Assembly (NCBI RefSeq): GCF_901212655.1
Contig: NZ_CAAKON010000032.1
Span: forward strand, 1-64,000
Source: Olsenella uli
GTDB taxonomy: Bacteria > Actinomycetota > Coriobacteriia > Coriobacteriales > Atopobiaceae
DNA length: 64,000 nt
Reading direction: 5' to 3'
In this document: positions 62,379 through 64,000 of the stretch, piece after piece
Numbering within the stretch: position 1 is the first letter of the stretch
Layout: every line of letters begins with the position of its first letter
Translations under genes and position numbers: made by a program
Notes under the pieces: model-generated
The model's database searches: none
What the model saw: the letters and a program-made list of their open reading frames with translations, nothing else
What the model was told of the DNA's origin: nothing

Positions 62379-62594
62379 ATGACCACGATGACGCTTCGCA
62401 TGGATGACGCCGACGCCGAGGTCGTGCGCAAGTATGCGGCCTTCGAAGGGGTTTCGATCTCTGATTTCCTGCGCGATGCCGTGTTCGAGAAGATCGAGGA
62501 CTCCCAGGACCTCGCAGACCTTCGCGCGGCCGCGGCGGCAGACGACGGGGTGCGCTTCTCCCTCTCCGACGTCAAATCGGAGCTCGGGCTATGA
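62379..62594 (+). CDS. RelB/DinJ-like antitoxin
   Basis: A 71-residue protein with an N-terminal ribbon-helix-helix (TMTLRMDDADAEVVRKYAAF, then EGVSISDFLRDAVF) followed by a short acidic toxin-binding tail (LSDVKSELGL). It should bind DNA as a dimer at the palindrome at 62347 and neutralise the RelE-type toxin encoded next. The stop overlaps the toxin start by four bases (ATGA). ATG 62379 follows AAGGAGGA. Confidence 0.88.
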   Translation: MTTMTLRMDDADAEVVRKYAAFEGVSISDFLRDAVFEKIEDSQDLADLRAAAAADDGVRFSLSDVKSELGL

Positions 62595-62857
62595 GCTATC
62601 GCGTCGAATTCTCGTCCGCCGCTAAGAAGCAGCTCAAGAAGATGGACCGGTTCGACGCATCGCTTATCCTGAGCTGGATCGAGAAGAACCTGGAGGGCTG
62701 CGTGGACCCCCGCGCGTTCGGCAAGGGTCTCACGGCGAACCGCACTGGAGAATGGCGCTACCGCGTTGGGTCGTACCGCGTGCTCGCTGTAATCGAAGAT
62801 AATCGTCTCGTCGTCGAGGTGTTCAAGGTGGGCCACAGGAGCACGGTCTACAACTAA
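62591..62857 (+). CDS. RelE-type mRNA interferase toxin
   Basis: An 88-residue RelE/ParE-superfamily protein: YRVEFSSAAKKQLKKMDRFD at the start, GLTANRTGEWRYRVGSYRVL in the core, and a C-terminal VVEVFKVGHRSTVYN with the basic/Tyr residues typical of ribosome-dependent RNases. It overlaps the antitoxin gene, as is usual. It probably cleaves mRNA on the ribosome under stress; a gyrase-poison ParE role is less likely. Confidence 0.88.
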   Translation: MSYRVEFSSAAKKQLKKMDRFDASLILSWIEKNLEGCVDPRAFGKGLTANRTGEWRYRVGSYRVLAVIEDNRLVVEVFKVGHRSTVYN

Positions 62858-63130
62858 GCGAAAGCCCGCGCCGGAAACACTCTCGGAGCCGCTTGCCCCA
62901 GGATGCATTGGCCGCGAATAACAGCCAACCGCTCCCCCGCGCCGCGCTGCTGGAAAGTCATAGGCGCGTGTGGAATCTTGCTAGCCCAAACGGGAACCGC
63001 CATGCCGCCCAGCCCGGCCGGCACCCATTTGGCACCAAACGGGGGAATTAAAAATCCCTTTCCAACGCTCTCCCCCGTCGTCCCGTTTTGCGCTGGCGGC
63101 AATCAGGGCGAAGGCGCGGCTGCCTGATTC
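62858..63130. other. Non-coding repeat-bearing gap
   Basis: No gene is seen. Its right part from 63068 is the start of the 217-bp repeat shared with 55554. The stretch CGTCCCGTTTTGCGCTGGCGGCAAT-like sequence recurs in both places. Confidence 0.5.
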
Positions 63131-64000
63131 CTATATCGCCCAAACGGGCACGGCCTCCACGTTCTCGACCAGCAGATACGGCTCCTGGGTCTGGCAGATG
63201 ACATGCCCGAACCCCACCTCGTAGTCGGCCATGCCCTCAAGGCAGCCGAAGTTCTTGATCGCATCCTTCTTGACCAACGCGTTGGTCTTGATTTCAACGG
63301 GATGGAGCGTGCGACCGTCCTGGATGACCAGGTCGATCTCGCGTTTCTTGGAGTCGCGGTAGAACCACACGTCGCGCAGGTTCGCCCCGGCGTTCATATG
63401 GCTCTTCAGCACTTCGGAGACGACGAAGGTCTCGAATACGTGGCCCGCCATCGCGCCCACGCGCAGCTGCTCGTGGGTCGTCCATCGGGTGAGGTGGCAC
63501 ACCAGCCCCGTGTCCATGAAGAAAATCTTCGGCGTTTTGGTGAGACGCTTCTCGACGTTCGGGAAAAACGGTTCGACGATGCGGACGATGCCCGAGGCCT
63601 GAAGAATCGAGAGCCAGGCCTTGACCGTCTTGTGGTCGGCGTCGATGGCGTTACCGATGTCCGAGGCGTTGAACAGCTGTCCGGTGCGGGCGGCGCAGGC
63701 CACCATAAAGCTGTAGAACTTCGCCTCGTCCTTCACGTTAACGAGATCGCGCACGTCGCGCTCGAGGTAGGCGCGTTCGTAGTCGGTGTAGAACAGGTCC
63801 CAGTCGACGTCGGGGTCCTGCAGCTCCGGCATGCTGCCGCGGTGCATGTGCCGCCAGAGGTCGAAGCCGTCAGGCGCTGATACGTCATGCGGCTTGAGCA
63901 TAGAAGGTATGTATTTGCAGGGGTTGTCGCTCTTTCCCGCGAGCTCGCGCAGCGACAGGGCGGGCATCTCTATGATTCTGATGCGACCTGCGAGCGACTC
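63131..64000 (-). CDS. AAA-type ATPase with DUF4143, cut by the window edge
   Basis: The C-terminal 290 residues of a second DUF4143 ATPase. The reading frame is open to the window end (ESLAGRIRIIEMPALSLREL upstream of the first in-window Met). It includes the DUF4143 blocks YLERDVRDLVNVKDEAKFYS, PKIFFMDTGLVCHLTRWTTH, WFYRDSKKREIDLVIQDGRT and the end NVEAVPVWAI. The Walker motifs lie beyond the edge. It differs from the gene at 57191 and is closely related to the relic at 55290. Confidence 0.88.
   Translation of the reverse strand, partial: ESLAGRIRIIEMPALSLRELAGKSDNPCKYIPSMLKPHDVSAPDGFDLWRHMHRGSMPELQDPDVDWDLFYTDYERAYLERDVRDLVNVKDEAKFYSFMVACAARTGQLFNASDIGNAIDADHKTVKAWLSILQASGIVRIVEPFFPNVEKRLTKTPKIFFMDTGLVCHLTRWTTHEQLRVGAMAGHVFETFVVSEVLKSHMNAGANLRDVWFYRDSKKREIDLVIQDGRTLHPVEIKTNALVKKDAIKNFGCLEGMADYEVGFGHVICQTQEPYLLVENVEAVPVWAI

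Overview
The window is GC-rich DNA, densely packed with genes on both strands, from a Gram-positive-type bacterium. It has no outer-membrane genes. Gene content (twin-arginine lipoproteins, an assimilatory AprBA route, a UvrA-like ABC protein, a DUF3516-type helicase, several DUF4143 ATPases) fits the Coriobacteriia, probably an Olsenella/Atopobiaceae-like genome. That placement is inference from protein character, not from a database match. No rRNA, tRNA, CRISPR array or intact transposase was recognised.

Layout. 1-4254: a minus-strand PqqD / S26-like peptidase / ABC exporter / nucleotidyltransferase operon resembling a RiPP maturation-and-export set without a visible precursor. 4255-5021: a decayed hemC-cobA-hemD stretch. 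5014-22381: a sulfate assimilation island. It encodes a sulfate importer (Sbp-CysT-CysW-CysA), a LacI-type regulator, and an operon aprA-aprB-cysD-cysN-metY-sulfite reductase. It also has a second operon with a ThiS-like carrier, a MoeB/ThiF-like E1, a JAMM peptidase and a CbiK-SirC fusion, plus a divergent TusA-thioredoxin pair. Together these read as sulfate -> APS -> sulfite -> sulfide -> carrier-protein thiocarboxylate -> homocysteine. Two promoters of the island share one palindromic operator. 22886-26105: a TerB-domain protein overlapping a BrxD-like ATPase, a candidate defence or stress module.

26231-42633: mostly stand-alone genes: MATE and MFS transporters, a MetE-type methionine synthase, a hydrolase, an amino-acid transporter without its ATPase, DUF554 and DUF2798 membrane proteins, a UvrA-like protein, TauE/SafE, a DEAD/DEAH helicase and EngB. 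42795-54122: a CDF transporter, a winged-helix protein with a long RGG tail, an XRE-aminotransferase fusion with an operator array, a deformylase-like protein lacking its catalytic Glu, RsmJ, acetolactate decarboxylase, release factor 3 and a Cys-less ArsC-like protein.

54123-64000: an accessory region of lower GC in part, with pseudogene fragments, dispersed repeats, an ArsR/nitroreductase pair (the nitroreductase frameshifted), a DUF4143 ATPase under a perfect inverted repeat, YjdF with a candidate upstream riboswitch, a TetR-MFS pair with matching operators, a RelBE-type toxin-antitoxin pair and a second DUF4143 ATPase cut by the window edge.
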